This document shows, piece after piece, positions 1 through 10,580 of a stretch of 64,000 bases of DNA. The DNA lies in the NCBI RefSeq assembly GCF_020615385.1, contig NZ_JAJAVB010000044.1, positions 1 through 64,000 of the forward strand, in the 5' to 3' direction. A model generated the notes under the pieces. It did not search any database and was not told where the DNA came from. It saw only the letters and a list, made by a program, of their open reading frames with translations. This DNA is from Jiella soli (lineage in GTDB: Bacteria; Pseudomonadota; Alphaproteobacteria; Rhizobiales; Rhizobiaceae). Every line of letters starts with the position of its first letter. Positions within the stretch are counted from its first letter, which is position 1. Both the position numbers and the translations under genes were made by a program.

Positions 1-88
1 CCCATCCAGCCCCAGCCTGAGGCGACAAGCTCCCTCAACCCCGCGATCAATCCCGTCCATGCACCGAGCCTTCACGGCAACCAAAACA

Positions 89-113
89 AAACCCCGCCAA
101 AATGACGGGGTTT
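89..113 (-). terminator. Intrinsic terminator of the tiny gene
   Basis: On the minus strand an 8-bp stem (AAACCCCG / CGGGGTTT, arms 106-113 and 89-96) with a 9-nt loop is followed by a T-rich run (TTTTGTTTTGG). The T tract lies only on the minus-strand side, so it ends transcription coming from the small gene at 206-283, and possibly read-through from acsA. Confidence 0.75.
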
Positions 114-126
114 GTCAGCAGTCTGA

Positions 127-186
127 GGCCGCTTCCTTGCGGAAGCGGCCCGGTGATTTCCGTCAGCCGGCGGTCTTCGAAGACCG
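127..186 (-). other. Structured 3' region (two strong hairpins) between tiny gene and terminator
   Basis: Two perfect inverted repeats lie between the stop codon of the small gene and its terminator. One is a 10-bp stem, GGCCGCTTCC / GGAAGCGGCC (127-136 and 141-150), which on the minus strand closes a GCAA tetraloop. The other is CGGTCTT-CG-AAGACCG (171-186). With the terminator they make a compact three-hairpin 3' untranslated region that could be a stable RNA in its own right. The RNA role is inference; the stems are seen directly. Confidence 0.5.
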
Positions 187-205
187 TCTAGCGGACTTCC
201 AATTC

Positions 206-283
206 TCAGGCGAAGCGAGGAGGCTGCTCCGTCGTACCACCGAGAATCAAAGATCCAGCCGGCATCAGATAATCACTCGACAT
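206..283 (-). CDS. Tiny protein of 25 residues, unknown function
   Basis: A 25-codon reading frame, beginning MSSDYLMPAGSL and ending in PPRFA, that matches no family I recognise. It has no signal peptide and only a short apolar stretch (about residues 8-16). The case for a real gene is its signals: a 14-nt Shine-Dalgarno match 7 nt before the ATG, a promoter with a 17-bp spacer about 40 bp upstream, and an intrinsic terminator downstream. It is downstream of and codirectional with acsA but has its own promoter. It could be a functional micropeptide, a leader peptide for the hairpin RNA that follows, or the coding part of a dual-function small RNA. Confidence 0.6.
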   Translation of the reverse strand: MSSDYLMPAGSLILGGTTEQPPRFA

Positions 284-284
284 T

Positions 285-298
285 GGATCACCTCCTTT
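285..298 (-). promoter_or_regulatory. Exceptionally strong Shine-Dalgarno sequence
   Basis: On the minus strand, AAAGGAGGTGATCC lies just before the ATG at 283. It is complementary over 14 nt to the conserved 3' end of 16S rRNA (GGATCACCTCCTTT). Such long pairing is rare and predicts very high translation initiation. It fixes the start of the tiny gene. Confidence 0.75.
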
Positions 299-320
299 CG
301 CTTCGTTGAACACGAGAGGA

Positions 321-349
321 AGTATGGGGTGGGAAATCGGATCTGGCAA
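321..349 (-). promoter_or_regulatory. Housekeeping sigma-factor promoter for the tiny gene
   Basis: The minus strand has TTGCCA (349-344), a 17-bp spacer and CATACT (326-321), close to TTGACA/TATAAT. Predicted transcription starts near 314, giving a leader of about 30 nt that contains the strong ribosome binding site. The rest of the stretch to the acsA stop (350-555) shows no other feature. Confidence 0.6.
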
Positions 350-555
350 GAGGCTGTCGAAAAAAGCGTCAGCCTCGCGCAAGCCTCTGATTCCGCATAG
401 CTGTTCGCGTGCGCTGGCACACCCGCGCACGGCGATGCTGCACCGGGTGATGAAAGCTGCGGCAGATCTGCCGCAGCCTCGCCGGCGATCTGGGCGCCGG
501 CCTGTTGCTGGCCTGCCGGTCGCGAGACCGGCCGGGACCGCGGACGCCGCCGGAG

Positions 556-2505
<1,950 letters not shown>

Positions 2506-2636
2506 GTCTCGCCTCCCAGCTTCGTTTCCGGCGGGCGGCCGCCCGTCTTTGCCCGCGAACTTAAGGTAGATCGCTGGCCCGGGTCCAGTTTCGGCGCCTC
2601 ATACTTTTCTCGCAGGCCGGGCGCCCCGGCTTCCGC

Positions 2637-3032
2637 TCAGCCGAAGAGACCGATGACGACCCCCATGATCACGAACACGCCGAACCAGTGGGCGGCATTG
2701 ATCGCGGTCAGCTTTCTCGGCCGGGCTTCGTAAGAATGATCGACGACCATGGCGGCCAGGATGAAGCCCGCCCAGACGAGGATGCTGGTGATCAGCGTAT
2801 CGGTGAGCCTGACCGGCCCGATATGGGCGGTGAGCCCGGCCAGCATGCCGGCGATGACGACATAGGCGACGAAGACGATGGCGAGCGGTCCCGGCTTCAG
2901 CGCCGGCTTGCCCCGATAGTTCCGGTCCGTCATCCAGCGCTTTTCGAAGGCGCGATGCCAGGCGAAGTCGAAGCCGAAGGAGAGGATCGCCGCGACGAGG
3001 ACGCCGAGCACGCTGACATTGGAAAAGCCCAT
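2637..3032 (-). CDS. DUF1761-family small membrane protein
   Basis: A 131-aa protein with about four hydrophobic helices (about residues 5-25, 50-70, 80-100 and 110-130) and the family signature near HRAFEKRWM. DUF1761 proteins are widespread inner-membrane proteins of unknown function. The ATG at 3032 is chosen because AGGAG precedes it and the first helix begins there; an upstream in-frame extension of 44 residues has no membrane or family character. It is separated from acsA by about 130 bp and is divergent from the TonB receptor. Confidence 0.8.
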   Translation of the reverse strand: MGFSNVSVLGVLVAAILSFGFDFAWHRAFEKRWMTDRNYRGKPALKPGPLAIVFVAYVVIAGMLAGLTAHIGPVRLTDTLITSILVWAGFILAAMVVDHSYEARPRKLTAINAAHWFGVFVIMGVVIGLFG

Positions 3033-3283
3033 GGGAGTTCGCTCCTGTTGACGGGGGTTGCATGCCCAACGGCGCTGTCGGCCGGCGGTTTCATTTTCGC
3101 CGCCATCTCCTCGCGCCGATCGGGCAACGGCCGCGGACGCGGTGAAGTTGGCGCGGCAGGCCACTCGCCCGTGATGCGCAAGGTCCGCCGGCTCGCCGGA
3201 TCGGGCATCCGAGATCGGAGGATTGGTGCCAGTCTGCCATGGGCGTGAGCAAACCGGGCCACTTGCGATGATCTCTCTTTACT

Positions 3284-3298
3284 TGACTAATTGACTCA
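3284..3298. promoter_or_regulatory. Iron-responsive operator (RirA-type IRO box)
   Basis: TGA-CTAATTGAC-TCA is an exact TGA-N9-TCA match to the IRO motif recognised by the Rhizobiales iron regulator RirA. It sits about 95 bp before a siderophore-receptor start, the expected place for iron repression. It overlaps two TTGACT hexamers (3283-3288, 3292-3297), either of which could be a -35 element; no convincing -10 is seen. The motif is short, so it could be chance. Confidence 0.5.
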
Positions 3299-3392
3299 TG
3301 TTTTTAGGCGCCGGAGCCGCCCGGCTGCAGCGCGGGGACAAAATGCCTGCCGCCGAGAGCGACGAGGGGTTAAGCAAGAGGGGATGTGAACC

Positions 3393-5582
3393 ATGGCGAC
3401 GATGCCGCGAATGCTGCCGGACGGCAGTGAATGGGCCACGTGCCGCGCCGATAGGCGGGCGTTGAGGGGAACGCTGGCGGCGCTCATGGCGGGAACAGCG
3501 ATCGCGGCATCCGGCGGCGCATTCGCGCAGGAGACCGCTGAGACGGGCGCCAGCATCCGTCTCGACGCCGTCGTGGTCGACGCGGCCAGCGGGAGCGGAA
3601 CCACGGCCGGATCCGCCGTCGGACCCGACGACAGCATCGTCGCCGAGCGCACGAATGTCGGCACCAAGACCGACACGCCGGTCCTCGACATTCCCGCCGC
3701 CATCTCGGTCGTCACCGAGGAGGAGCTCGAGACGCGGGGCGTCGAGACGCTCGACGAGGCACTGGCCTATACCTCGGGCGTTGCCACCGACATCTACGGC
3801 TCCGACGACCGCTACGATTTCACGCTCATCCGCGGCTTCTACCAGACCTCGACCGGCCTTTACCGCGACGGGCTGCCGCAACGCGTCTTCGGCTTCACCG
3901 GCAGCCGGCTCGAACCCTATGGAATGCAGCGGATCGAGGTCCTGAAGGGCTCGACATCCACCCTCTTCGGGCTCAACGCGCCGGGCGGTCTCGTCAACGC
4001 CATCACCAAGCGGCCGACGGACACGCCCTTCGGCGAGATCTACACGACCTTCGGGGACGGCCATATCGAGACTGGGACGGATGTCGGCGGTCCGCTGACG
4101 GCGACGGGCGACTGGTCCTATCGCCTCACCGCCAAATGGCAGGACGGCGACAACGGAACCGACCACACCAATGACGACCGCCTCTATGTGGCGCCGGCCA
4201 TCACCTGGTCGCCGGACGCGGCAACGACCTTCACCCTCCTCGCCGATTTCAACCGGCGCAAGGGCAACACCTCGCACGGCATCCCGCGCGGCTCCGGCAT
4301 CGACCCCGAGACCTATCTGGGCGAGCCGGACTTCGACAAGATGAACACCGAGGAGAAGAATGTCGGCTATCTCCTCAGCCACGACTTCGGCAACGGCCTG
4401 CAGCTGCGCCAGAGCGCACGCTACACCGACCTCGATCTCACCTATGAATCGGTCTATGGCGCGGTCGTCGATCCCGGCGTTCCGCGCAGCGCCTGGGCGG
4501 TCTACGGCGATTCCAAGCGCTTCGCCATCGACACCCAGCTCCAATACGATGCGAGCTTCGGGCGGTTTGCCTCCAAGACGCTGCTCGGGACGGACTACAG
4601 CTACGACAAGACGAACGAATACCGCGTGTTCGGGTCGGCCGCCGGCATCGACATCACCGATCCCGTCTATTGCGGCCTTTCCTGCCTGACCCTGCCGGCG
4701 GGCACGGGATGGAACCACGAACAGCGCTCCACCGGCCTCTACCTGCAGGAGGAACTGACCTTCGACGAGCGCTGGATCGCCACCGTCGGCGGCCGCTTCG
4801 ATCAGGTCGACACGGATAATTTCCTGCCCGATTCCGGCACAGCATACGCGGCAAGCGACGACGCCTTCACCAAGCGCTTCGGCCTCACCTACAAGCCGAT
4901 CGACGGGCTTGCGGTCTATGCCAATTATTCGGAATCCTTCCAGCCGATCTCGGCCGATCGGACCTTCCTCATCGGCCAGCCCGAGCCGCAGGAAGGCACC
5001 CAGTACGAGACCGGGATCAAATACCGGCCGGAGGGGCTCGACGCCCTGTTCACCCTCGCCCTTTTCGACCTGACGCAGACCAACGTTCCCTATTATGTCA
5101 GCCAGACGACGCAGAGCCAGATCGGCGAGGTGAACGTCAGGGGCGTCGAGTTCGAGAGCAAGGTGGCGATGACCGACCGGGTCAACCTCACGGCCGCCTA
5201 TTCCTATTGGGACGCGGAGATCGTCGAGGACGGGATCGCCGGCAACAAGGGCAACAGGCCGCAGCAGGTGCCCGAACACCTCGCCTCGCTCTGGGCCGAC
5301 TACACGATTCCCGGCAGCGGACCGTTCGGCGACCTGACGCTCGGCCTCGGCGCACGCTATGTCGGCCCGACCTTCGCCGACAACGCCAACACGCTGGAAG
5401 TCGGCGGCCACACGCTGGTGGACGCGGCGGTGCACTACAAGATCACCGAGCATGCCTCGGCCTCGATCGTCGCCACCAACCTCTTCGACAAGGAATATGT
5501 GAACTACGTCGATACCTATTCCGACACCGCCTATTACGGCGACGGGCGCTCGATCCGCGGCACGCTGAAATACAGCTGGTAA
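3393..5582 (+). CDS. TonB-dependent siderophore receptor
   Basis: A 729-aa outer-membrane receptor that would import a ferric siderophore using energy from TonB-ExbB-ExbD. An N-terminal export signal ends near residue 46 (Ala-Phe-Ala-Gln) and is followed by a TonB-box-like stretch (LDAVVV, about residues 57-62). A plug domain follows (DIPAAISVVTEEEL, then RGFYQTSTGLYRDGLPQ and VLKGSTSTLFG), then a beta-barrel ending in an aromatic residue (KYSW). The features fit the ferrichrome/ferrioxamine-type class; the ligand cannot be assigned. An IRO box upstream suggests iron repression. No siderophore ABC transporter is adjacent. Confidence 0.92.
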   Translation: MATMPRMLPDGSEWATCRADRRALRGTLAALMAGTAIAASGGAFAQETAETGASIRLDAVVVDAASGSGTTAGSAVGPDDSIVAERTNVGTKTDTPVLDIPAAISVVTEEELETRGVETLDEALAYTSGVATDIYGSDDRYDFTLIRGFYQTSTGLYRDGLPQRVFGFTGSRLEPYGMQRIEVLKGSTSTLFGLNAPGGLVNAITKRPTDTPFGEIYTTFGDGHIETGTDVGGPLTATGDWSYRLTAKWQDGDNGTDHTNDDRLYVAPAITWSPDAATTFTLLADFNRRKGNTSHGIPRGSGIDPETYLGEPDFDKMNTEEKNVGYLLSHDFGNGLQLRQSARYTDLDLTYESVYGAVVDPGVPRSAWAVYGDSKRFAIDTQLQYDASFGRFASKTLLGTDYSYDKTNEYRVFGSAAGIDITDPVYCGLSCLTLPAGTGWNHEQRSTGLYLQEELTFDERWIATVGGRFDQVDTDNFLPDSGTAYAASDDAFTKRFGLTYKPIDGLAVYANYSESFQPISADRTFLIGQPEPQEGTQYETGIKYRPEGLDALFTLALFDLTQTNVPYYVSQTTQSQIGEVNVRGVEFESKVAMTDRVNLTAAYSYWDAEIVEDGIAGNKGNRPQQVPEHLASLWADYTIPGSGPFGDLTLGLGARYVGPTFADNANTLEVGGHTLVDAAVHYKITEHASASIVATNLFDKEYVNYVDTYSDTAYYGDGRSIRGTLKYSW

Positions 5583-5775
5583 CAGGGCGCCGGGGCTCGG
5601 CTCGGGGCCGGGCCCTCGCTCCGGCCGACCCGGGGTCAAGGCTGTCGGGCCGGCGGCTCTCGGCTTTCGGCTTCGGCCGACAGGAAAAGGCAAACGGATT
5701 CGTATAGATAGTCGCCTGGCCTACGCGGCGGCGCCGCGTCGGCTCACCGGCGATTGCCATCTTGCGAGCCCGTTC

Positions 5776-6426
5776 ATGCATTCTCTTCTCGCCACGATCT
5801 CCTCATGGCTGCTGGACGTAATCTCCTTCATGGGCCTTCCGGGCGTTGCGCTCCTGATGGCCCTGGAATCGGCCTGCCTGCCGATCCCGTCCGAGATCGT
5901 GATGCCCTTCGCCGGCTATCTCGTCTCCACCGGCCGGTTCGACCTCTGGTCCGTCGCGCTGGCGGGTGCGATCGGTTGCAATCTCGGCTCGCTCGCCGCC
6001 TTCCTCGTCGGCGCTCATGGCGGGCGCAGGGTGGTCGAGCGCTGGAGCCATCACTCGATCCTCGGCCCCCGCGAACTCGATCTTGCGGAACGCTTCTTCG
6101 AACGCTGGGGCGCCTCCGCCACGCTCATTGGCCGGCTCCTACCGGTGGTGCGCACCTTCATCGCGCTGCCTGCCGGCATGGCGCGGATGAACCAGGCGCG
6201 GTTCCACATCTACACCTTCGTCGGCTCGTTCGCCTGGTGCCTGGCCCTCGCCTGGATCGGCGAGATCCTCGGCAAGAACTGGGGCGACAGCCCGGCGCTG
6301 CAGACCGCCTTCCATGTCGCCGACGTCATGATCGTCGCGGCGCTCGTCGCCGGCGTCGTCTGGTTCTTCCGTTCACGGCGCAAGCTGGCGGCCGAGCCCG
6401 TGCCGGGCGAGGACCGTCAGCCGTAA
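5776..6426 (+). CDS. DedA-family inner-membrane protein
   Basis: A 216-aa polytopic membrane protein with the DedA/SNARE-associated (VTT) domain. The motif E-S-A-C-L-P-I-P-S-E near residue 36 and the F-x-R-x-G-x-x-x-x-x-x-x-R-x-x-P-x-V-R-T motif around residues 108-126 are hallmarks. DedA proteins are lipid scramblase or flippase-like proteins needed for membrane homeostasis. The 3' end overlaps the convergent YggS gene by 10 bp. The start is the first ATG before the first membrane helix. Confidence 0.9.
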   Translation: MHSLLATISSWLLDVISFMGLPGVALLMALESACLPIPSEIVMPFAGYLVSTGRFDLWSVALAGAIGCNLGSLAAFLVGAHGGRRVVERWSHHSILGPRELDLAERFFERWGASATLIGRLLPVVRTFIALPAGMARMNQARFHIYTFVGSFAWCLALAWIGEILGKNWGDSPALQTAFHVADVMIVAALVAGVVWFFRSRRKLAAEPVPGEDRQP

Positions 6427-7085
6427 TCGCGCGCGCCGAAGATCGCCGAGCCGACCCGCACCGAGGTCGCGCCGAACTGGATGGCGGTCTCGAAGTCACC
6501 GGACATGCCCATGGACAGCTTCTCGAGCCCGCATTCCCCGGCGATCTTGGCAAGCAGCGCGAAATGCGGGCCGGGATTCTCGTCCGCCGGCGGGATGCAC
6601 ATCAGCCCCTCGATGGCGAGGCCATGTTCCTCGCGGCAGCGGGCGACGAAGCTGGCCGCCTCCTTCGGCGGAATTCCCGCCTTCTGCTCCTCCTCGCCGG
6701 TGTTGACCTGGACGTAGAGCCGGGGCGCCCTCTCCTGCTTCTTCATCTCCTTGGCAAGCTCGCGCGCGATCTTCTCTCGGTCGACGCTCTCGATCACGTC
6801 GAACAGCGCCACGGCATCGGCCGCCTTGTTGGACTGCAGCGGCCCGATCAGGTGCAGTTCGATATCCGGGAACCGCTCCTTCAGCGCCGGCCACTTGGCC
6901 TTGGCCTCCTGGACCTTGTTCTCGCCGAAGACGCGCTGTCCGGCCTCGATGACCGGCAGGATCGCCTCGGCGTCGTGGGTCTTTGAGACGGCGACGAGGG
7001 TGACGTCCGAGGGCCGGCGCCCTGCGTCCTCGGCAGCCTTCGCGATCGCCGTTGCGACAGCATGATATTGATCCACGGTAGACAT
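6417..7085 (-). CDS. YggS/PLPBP-family pyridoxal phosphate homeostasis protein
   Basis: A 222-aa single-domain PLP-binding protein (COG0325) that buffers pyridoxal phosphate and affects amino-acid metabolism; no catalytic activity is established for the family. Conserved elements are VAVSKTHDAEAI (the PLP lysine is in VSK), GENKVQEAKAKW, HLIGPLQSNK and LSMGMSGDFETAI-QFGATSVRVGSAIFG near the C terminus. ATG 7085 is preferred; a longer in-frame start five codons upstream is possible. It is convergent with dedA and downstream of the toxin-antitoxin pair. Confidence 0.93.
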   Translation of the reverse strand: MSTVDQYHAVATAIAKAAEDAGRRPSDVTLVAVSKTHDAEAILPVIEAGQRVFGENKVQEAKAKWPALKERFPDIELHLIGPLQSNKAADAVALFDVIESVDREKIARELAKEMKKQERAPRLYVQVNTGEEEQKAGIPPKEAASFVARCREEHGLAIEGLMCIPPADENPGPHFALLAKIAGECGLEKLSMGMSGDFETAIQFGATSVRVGSAIFGARDYG

Positions 7086-7111
7086 GGGACGGCCTTGCAA
7101 GAGAAATGAGG

Positions 7112-7498
7112 CTAGCCGACGAGGCGGGTCGGCATGTTCGGCGCATGCGTCTTGATCAACTCGATCGCGCCGCGCGCCTGCGACACGGAGGCAAAACCGG
7201 AGGTCTCAAAGATCACTTCTTGGCCGCGTAGAAACTGCACAGAATAAGTGCCCGTTCGGCTCTGATAGATCACGAAATTGAAGCCTGCTGCGGCAGAGCG
7301 TGGCTCCGTCTCGTCGATTCCGGCCTCAGGCGCCTCCGGGGCTGCATGCGGCCGCCAAAACGAGGCATCAAGTTCGGCAATATCGCTATAGTCGATCGCC
7401 TCGTCGCTCATCCGGTCCAGACGCGCGAGTTCGGCGTGCTCGTCATCGGTCAGTTCCGGAAAGCTCTTGAGATCAATCGATTTTCGGACGGTCGCCAT
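7112..7498 (-). CDS. BrnA-like antitoxin with C-terminal YegP/DUF1508-like domain
   Basis: A 128-aa protein. Residues 20-50 (LDRMSDEAIDYSDIAELDASFW) carry the characteristic toxin-binding segment of BrnA antitoxins. BrnA normally continues into a ribbon-helix-helix DNA-binding domain; here residues 73-120 instead resemble the beta-beta-beta-alpha DUF1508 (YegP) fold (FVIYQSRTGTYSVQF...FASVSQARGAIELIKTHAP). The start at 7498 has AAAGGAGG six bases upstream, and the 5' end overlaps brnT by 26 bp, the usual brnT-brnA order. It should neutralise BrnT; whether it can repress the operon is doubtful. The domain replacement is judged by eye. Confidence 0.65.
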   Translation of the reverse strand: MATVRKSIDLKSFPELTDDEHAELARLDRMSDEAIDYSDIAELDASFWRPHAAPEAPEAGIDETEPRSAAAGFNFVIYQSRTGTYSVQFLRGQEVIFETSGFASVSQARGAIELIKTHAPNMPTRLVG

Positions 7499-7760
7499 GT
7501 CGCCTCCTTTCGCGTGCATTGGCCTTCCGAGCCGATATAAGCCGTATAGCACGTCCACGCATGATGTGAACGACGACGAAAAGGCGGTTCTCGATGAAGC
7601 CGACGGTGACGAACCGCTCCTCGCCATAGTCGCCACGCACATCGGCCCGGGTGACCCGGTCCGGGTCCAGGAATATCCGCATGGCAAGATCGAAACCAAT
7701 GCCATGTTTACTGCGATTGACCCCCTCTTTCGCCTCGTCCCACTCGAACTCCTGTTCCAT
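7473..7760 (-). CDS. brnT: BrnT-family ribonuclease toxin
   Basis: A 95-aa BrnT toxin, a small RelE-like ribonuclease that halts translation when its antitoxin is lost. Family signatures are FEWDEAKEGVNRSKHGIGF at the N terminus, the central GDYGEERFVTVGFIENRLFVVVH, and the C-terminal RLISARKANARERRRH, which holds the conserved basic/acidic residues. It is the first gene of the pair and overlaps the antitoxin by 26 bp. No ribosome binding site precedes the ATG. A promoter ends 7 nt before it, so the transcript may be leaderless. Confidence 0.85.
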   Translation of the reverse strand: MEQEFEWDEAKEGVNRSKHGIGFDLAMRIFLDPDRVTRADVRGDYGEERFVTVGFIENRLFVVVHIMRGRAIRLISARKANARERRRHGDRPKID

Positions 7761-7767
7761 GCAGCCG

Positions 7768-7796
7768 ACAGTAGAGCCCGTCTGCGCAGCGGGCAA
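7768..7796 (-). promoter_or_regulatory. brnT promoter with overlapping inverted repeat
   Basis: The minus strand has TTGCCC (7796-7791), a 17-bp spacer and TACTGT (7773-7768). Transcription would start at or next to the brnT ATG (7760). The spacer holds a near-perfect inverted repeat (GCCCG-T-CTGC/GCAG-CGGGC, 7776-7794), well placed for autorepression. The divergent leuS promoter must also lie in 7761-7958, where no other clear element is seen. Confidence 0.45.
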
Positions 7797-7958
7797 TCGA
7801 GCGTCATGCCTGTTCCGCCCCGGCTCGCGTGTAACCGGCTTGTTCGAAGGAGACGCCGGGCGGGTGTTGGTTGACGGCTTTCGAGAAGCCGTGTTGAACG
7901 ACGACCGAACCTGTCGGCCATTCCCGGCCCGCTGTCCGAGCGACGAAGCATCCCGACC

Positions 7959-10580
7959 ATGACCACCGAACGCTACAATCCCCGCGCCGCCGAACCGAAA
8001 TGGCAGGAGGCCTGGGCCGAGCAGAAGCTCTTCGAGACCGACACGGCCGCGCCGGGCGAGAAATACTACGTCCTGGAGATGTTCCCCTACCCGTCCGGGC
8101 GCATCCATATGGGCCATGTGCGCAACTATACGCTGGGCGACGTGTTGGCGCGCTACAAGCGGGCCAAGGGTTTCAACGTCCTCCACCCGATCGGCTGGGA
8201 CGCTTTCGGGCTGCCGGCCGAAAACGCGGCGATGCAGAACAGGGTCAGCCCGCGAGAATGGACCTACGCCAATATCGACGCGATGAAGCGGCAGCTGAAG
8301 TCGATGGGCCTGTCCTGGGACTGGTCGCGCGAATTCGCGACCTGCGACCCCGATTATTACCATCAGCAGCAGGTCCTGTTCCTGGACATGATGGAGAACG
8401 GCCTCGCCTATCGCAAGAAGTCGAAGGTCAACTGGGATCCGGTCGACATGACCGTGCTCGCCAACGAGCAGGTGATCGACGGACGCGGCTGGCGCTCGGA
8501 CGCCTTGGTGGAACAGCGCGAACTCGTCCAGTGGTTCTTCAAGATCACGGACTTTGCTGAGGATCTGCTGTCCGCGCTGGACCGCCTGCCGGAATGGCCG
8601 GAAAAGGTCCGGCTGATGCAGAGGAACTGGATCGGCAAGTCGGAAGGCCTGATGGTTCGCTGGGCGCTGGAGCCCGACACGGCACCGGCCGGCGAGAGCG
8701 AGCTGACGGTCTTCACCACGCGTCCGGACACGCTCTACGGCGCCTCCTTCCTGGCTGTCGCGGCCGATCATCCGCTGGCAGCGAAGGCGGCGGAGACGAA
8801 CCCGGCGCTCGCGGAGTTCATTGCCGAGATCCGCCGCACCGGCACCTCGGCCGAGGCGATCGAGACGGCGGAAAAGCGCGGCATGGCGACCGGCATCGAG
8901 GCCGTGCATCCCTTCGACCCGAACTGGACATTGCCCGTCTATGTCGCGAACTTCGTGCTGATGGACTACGGCACGGGCGCGATCTTCGGTTGCCCGGCGC
9001 ACGACCAGCGCGACCTCGACTTCGCCCGCAAATACGACCTGCCGGTCAGGCCCGTCGTCCTGCCGCCGAAGGAGGACCCGACGGTCTTCTCCGTTCATGA
9101 CGAGGCCTATGTCGACGACGGTACGATCTTCAATTCGGCCTTCCTCGACGGGATGTCGCCAGCCGAGGCCTTCGACGAGGTGGCTCGCCGGCTGGAGGCG
9201 GCCACCCTCGCCGGCAAGCCGCAGGCGGAGCGCCGGGTGAATTTCCGCCTCCGCGACTGGGGCATCTCGCGCCAGCGCTATTGGGGCTGCCCGATCCCGG
9301 TCCTGCACTGCGAGGCCTGTGGCGTCGTGCCGGAGGCGCGTGAGAACCTGCCGGTCAAGCTTCCCGACGACATCGAGTTCGACCGGCCGGGCAATCCGCT
9401 CGACCGTCACCCGACCTGGCGCAAGGCGACCTGTCCGAAATGCGGCGGGCCTGCTTTGCGGGAAACCGACACGATGGACACTTTCGTCGATTCCTCGTGG
9501 TATTTCGCCCGCTTCACGGCTCCCCGCGCCGACGAGCCGACCGATCCGCAGGCCGCGAATGCCTGGCTGCCGGTCGACCAGTATATCGGCGGCATCGAGC
9601 ACGCGATTCTGCATCTTCTCTATTCGCGCTTCTTCGTGCGGGCGATGAAGGCCTGCGGCCATCTCGATCTCGACGAGCCGTTCAAGGGCCTGTTCACGCA
9701 GGGCATGGTCGTCCACGAGACCTATCGCGACGGCCGCGAATGGGTGGCGCCGGCCGATGTCCGGATCGAGGAAGCGGACGGCGGCCGCCGGGCGATCCGC
9801 ATCTCGACGGACGCTCCGATCGAGATCGGCGCGATCGAGAAGATGTCGAAGTCGAAGAAGAACGTCGTCGATCCCGACGACATTCTCGCCTCCTACGGCG
9901 CCGACACGGCCCGCTGGTTCGTCCTGTCGGACTCGCCGCCGGACCGCGACGTGATCTGGTCGGAAGCCGGTGTCGAAGGCGCCCATCGCTTCGTCCAACG
10001 CCTGTGGCGGCTGGTGACGGAAACCGCGCCGCTGGTCGCGGGCCTTGCTACGCAGGTCTCCTCGGACGGCGACCAGACGGCGGCGGCGATCCGCCGCGCC
10101 GCGCATCGGGCGGCCACGGGCGTTGCCGACGACATCGAGCGGTTGGCCTTCAACAAGGCGATCGCCCGCATCCATGAGCTGGTCAACGCCCTTTCCTCGG
10201 CCTTTGCCGGCTTCACCAGCACACCGAGCGCCGCGCAGAAGGCGGCCGCGGCCGAAGCCCTCTCTTTCCTGACGCGGCTGATCGCGCCGATGATGCCCCA
10301 TCTTGCCGAAGCTTGCTGGCAGGCTCTCGGACAGGACGGGCTCGTCGCCGCCGCGCCATGGCCGGCCGCAGATCCCGCGCTTCTCGTCGACGACACGGTC
10401 ACACTGCCCGTCCAGATCAACGGCAAGAAGCGCGGCGACTTGACCGTGCCGGCTTCCGCCAGCAAAGCTGATGTCGAAGAGGCCACGCTGGCGCTCGACT
10501 TCGTCGCCGCCGCCCTCGCTGGCAATCCGCCCAAGCGTCTCGTCGTCGTACCCGGGAGAATCGTCAATGTCGTCGTCTGA
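7959..10580 (+). CDS. leuS: Leucyl-tRNA synthetase
   Basis: An 873-aa class I aminoacyl-tRNA synthetase that charges tRNA-Leu. The HIGH motif is HMGH (residues 50-53, within [15 protein letters not shown]) and the KMSKS loop is intact (residues 628-632). The CP1 editing domain contains the TTRPDTLYG motif and the [17 protein letters not shown] segment, so post-transfer editing should be functional. It is translationally coupled to lptE through a 14-bp overlap, the usual leuS-lptE-holA order of this order of bacteria. Confidence 0.98.
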   Translation: MTTERYNPRAAEPKWQEAWAEQKLFETDTAAPGEKYYVLEMFPYPSGRIHMGHVRNYTLGDVLARYKRAKGFNVLHPIGWDAFGLPAENAAMQNRVSPREWTYANIDAMKRQLKSMGLSWDWSREFATCDPDYYHQQQVLFLDMMENGLAYRKKSKVNWDPVDMTVLANEQVIDGRGWRSDALVEQRELVQWFFKITDFAEDLLSALDRLPEWPEKVRLMQRNWIGKSEGLMVRWALEPDTAPAGESELTVFTTRPDTLYGASFLAVAADHPLAAKAAETNPALAEFIAEIRRTGTSAEAIETAEKRGMATGIEAVHPFDPNWTLPVYVANFVLMDYGTGAIFGCPAHDQRDLDFARKYDLPVRPVVLPPKEDPTVFSVHDEAYVDDGTIFNSAFLDGMSPAEAFDEVARRLEAATLAGKPQAERRVNFRLRDWGISRQRYWGCPIPVLHCEACGVVPEARENLPVKLPDDIEFDRPGNPLDRHPTWRKATCPKCGGPALRETDTMDTFVDSSWYFARFTAPRADEPTDPQAANAWLPVDQYIGGIEHAILHLLYSRFFVRAMKACGHLDLDEPFKGLFTQGMVVHETYRDGREWVAPADVRIEEADGGRRAIRISTDAPIEIGAIEKMSKSKKNVVDPDDILASYGADTARWFVLSDSPPDRDVIWSEAGVEGAHRFVQRLWRLVTETAPLVAGLATQVSSDGDQTAAAIRRAAHRAATGVADDIERLAFNKAIARIHELVNALSSAFAGFTSTPSAAQKAAAAEALSFLTRLIAPMMPHLAEACWQALGQDGLVAAAPWPAADPALLVDDTVTLPVQINGKKRGDLTVPASASKADVEEATLALDFVAAALAGNPPKRLVVVPGRIVNVVV

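Noticed and set aside
284-300. Plus-strand TGGATCACCTCCTTTCG looks like the 3' end of 16S rRNA.
   Set aside because: No 16S sequence lies before it. It is the reverse complement of a Shine-Dalgarno site placed correctly before an ATG.
3279-5693. 804-codon open frame antisense to the TonB receptor.
   Set aside because: Composition is the mirror of GC3-rich codons, with no domain motif; the plus-strand receptor explains the region.
7499-7966. In-frame extension upstream of the BrnA-like gene.
   Set aside because: It runs antisense or out of frame through brnT and the promoter region; a strong ribosome binding site marks the start at 7498.
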